From Solirubrobacteraceae bacterium (lineage in GTDB: Bacteria; Actinomycetota; Thermoleophilia; Solirubrobacterales; Solirubrobacteraceae), in NCBI GenBank assembly GCA_017744415.1, contig JAGIBJ010000046.1, positions 1-42,306 of the forward strand: a stretch of 42,306 nt of DNA, in the 5' to 3' direction. Below are positions 41,204-42,306 of this stretch, piece after piece. Both the position numbers and the translations under genes were made by a program. The stretch's first letter is position 1. Every line of letters starts with the position of its first letter. The notes beneath the pieces were generated by a model that had not been told where the DNA came from, ran no database searches, and saw only the letters and a program-made list of their open reading frames with translations.

Positions 41204-42306
41204 ATGTCCATCCGCTCCAGCCCGCGCCACGCGACCGCTTCTCATCGAGGGGCCGGTGGCCGTCTCCGTCGAACCGCGAGTCGCATCGTCGCGCTCGCCG
41301 CGGCCGCCATGGCACTCGGGCTGCTCCCCGGTGTCGCACGCGCGGGCGACTACGACGTGTTCTGGTGTGCGGCGCCTGGCGGGGCGAACATCGGCGCGTC
41401 GCCGGTCTTCGCACACTCGAACAACATGGACTACGTCCACTTCGGCTCGTCGTGCGGAGCTCCCGGTGGGACGATCGAGATCGGTTCGGGCGATCTCGGC
41501 CGCAACGGTGGGATGCAGGTACTCGCGTTCTTCACGGTCAACGACTTCTACGGCCTGGAGATCGCGGGCGTCGAGTTCGATCGCAGCGCGGTCGTGCGAG
41601 ATGCGGGGGAGTACGCGGCGACGGCGCAGTATGCGTTTAGCTCGTCCTCCTTCGGGACTTCCAACCCGACGCTCCACGAGCAGTGCGCGTACTACACCGG
41701 GTGCCGGGGCGTGGATGGCCGCGTGTCGTTCGAAACGTCGGGAGCGAAGACGCTCATCTGGGAGGTCGGGTGCGGCGGTGACTCCTGGGGCTCGTGCGCC
41801 GGTGCGTCGCCAGATCGCGTCACGCTGCACATCAGATCGCTGCGCGTGACGTTGCGCGACAAGAGTGATCCGGCGGTGGTTGGCACACCGACGGGCACGG
41901 CGCTTAGCCCGGGCGCCCACCGCGGCGTCGAGTCGGCAAAGGTTTCCGTGTCGGATGGCTATGGCTCGGGCATCTTCGACGTGGTCGCGACGATCGACGG
42001 GCGCGCAGCGGGCAGGCTCACGAACACCGGGCCGGCGTGCTACGACGCCGGCTTCAGCGCGCGACGCGACTTCGTGGCCGCGATCCCGTGCAATGCGGGC
42101 CTCACCGGCGAGCTTCCCGTCGACACGCGCGTCGTCGCCGACGGTGAGCATGAACTGCGCATCGTCGCCTCGGACGCATCCGGCAACACCACGGTCCTCA
42201 ACGCGACCAAGTTCACGGTCGACAACGTGCCGCCCCCGACGAACGTCGCGGTTCCGAAGATCACGAGCGCTGCGCCGCTCTCATCGCTGCGCCCCGGCAC
42301 CCGGTG
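41204..42306 (+). CDS. Secreted protein, C-terminus off the window
   Basis: At least 367 residues, running off the right edge. An arginine-rich start leads to a hydrophobic stretch (IVALAAAAMALGLLPGVARAG, about 28-48), the signal peptide. The mature part has paired cysteines (FWCAAPGG, SSCGAPGG, EQCAYYTGC, GCGGDSWGSC) and beta-type sequence, then an Ig-like segment (about 220-345) with DGEHELRIVASDASGN, a phrase typical of bacterial surface Ig-like modules. Proteins of this kind are common in Solirubrobacterales (from memory). Function unknown; extracellular. ATG at 41204. Confidence 0.85.
   Translation, partial: MSIRSSPRHATASHRGAGGRLRRTASRIVALAAAAMALGLLPGVARAGDYDVFWCAAPGGANIGASPVFAHSNNMDYVHFGSSCGAPGGTIEIGSGDLGRNGGMQVLAFFTVNDFYGLEIAGVEFDRSAVVRDAGEYAATAQYAFSSSSFGTSNPTLHEQCAYYTGCRGVDGRVSFETSGAKTLIWEVGCGGDSWGSCAGASPDRVTLHIRSLRVTLRDKSDPAVVGTPTGTALSPGAHRGVESAKVSVSDGYGSGIFDVVATIDGRAAGRLTNTGPACYDAGFSARRDFVAAIPCNAGLTGELPVDTRVVADGEHELRIVASDASGNTTVLNATKFTVDNVPPPTNVAVPKITSAAPLSSLRPGTR

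Overview
The window is very GC-rich (about 70% by eye), with dense genes, GTG starts and many 1-4 base start/stop overlaps. Gene content and protein flavour suggest an actinobacterium, most likely class Thermoleophilia, order Solirubrobacterales (relatives of Conexibacter, Solirubrobacter or Patulibacter). That placement is an inference; there is no rRNA or tRNA gene here to confirm it.

Layout. 0-2.8 kb: a zinc alcohol dehydrogenase running off the left edge, a small lipoprotein translationally coupled to an NRAMP-type metal transporter with an altered metal site, and a tiny acidic protein. 2.9-8.4 kb: a light-signalling cluster, consisting of a minus-strand operon bacteriophytochrome kinase > heme oxygenase > receiver protein with a degenerate GGDEF-like end, surrounded by three single-domain receivers. 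8.5-9.1 kb: a YjdI/YjdJ-like pair. 9.2-12.0 kb: a large secreted repeat protein. 12.1-16.6 kb: a charged small protein, a PLP aminotransferase, glycerate kinase, a 300-base stretch packed with stem-loops, and gpsA. 16.8-24.5 kb: a complete kdpFABCDE potassium operon, including the 36-residue KdpF, with a direct repeat upstream that could be the KdpE site, followed by a DUF4262-like rider gene. 25.5-31.7 kb: an unrecognised polytopic membrane protein coupled to an esterase, two tandem copies of a hairpin repeat, a HAD phosphatase and a Baeyer-Villiger-type monooxygenase. 31.7-33.2 kb: a secreted serine protease with propeptide. 33.4-35.8 kb: a MrfA/SftH-type helicase. 35.9-38.5 kb: a lower-GC patch with a membrane pentapeptide protein, a helix-turn-helix/antitoxin-like regulator, an orphan gene and a candidate small RNA. 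38.7-40.9 kb: three minus-strand genes of unknown function. 41.2 kb to the end: a secreted protein running off the right edge.

How they work together. The heme oxygenase makes the biliverdin that the phytochrome binds, and the adjacent receivers are the natural phosphoryl acceptors, so 2.9-8.4 kb reads as a self-contained red/far-red light module with a branched output. The Kdp genes form a potassium-scavenging ATPase with its own sensor and regulator. The monooxygenase (ketone to ester) and the esterase (ester to alcohol and acid) could be consecutive steps, and their upstream regions share a TGTAAGTT element.
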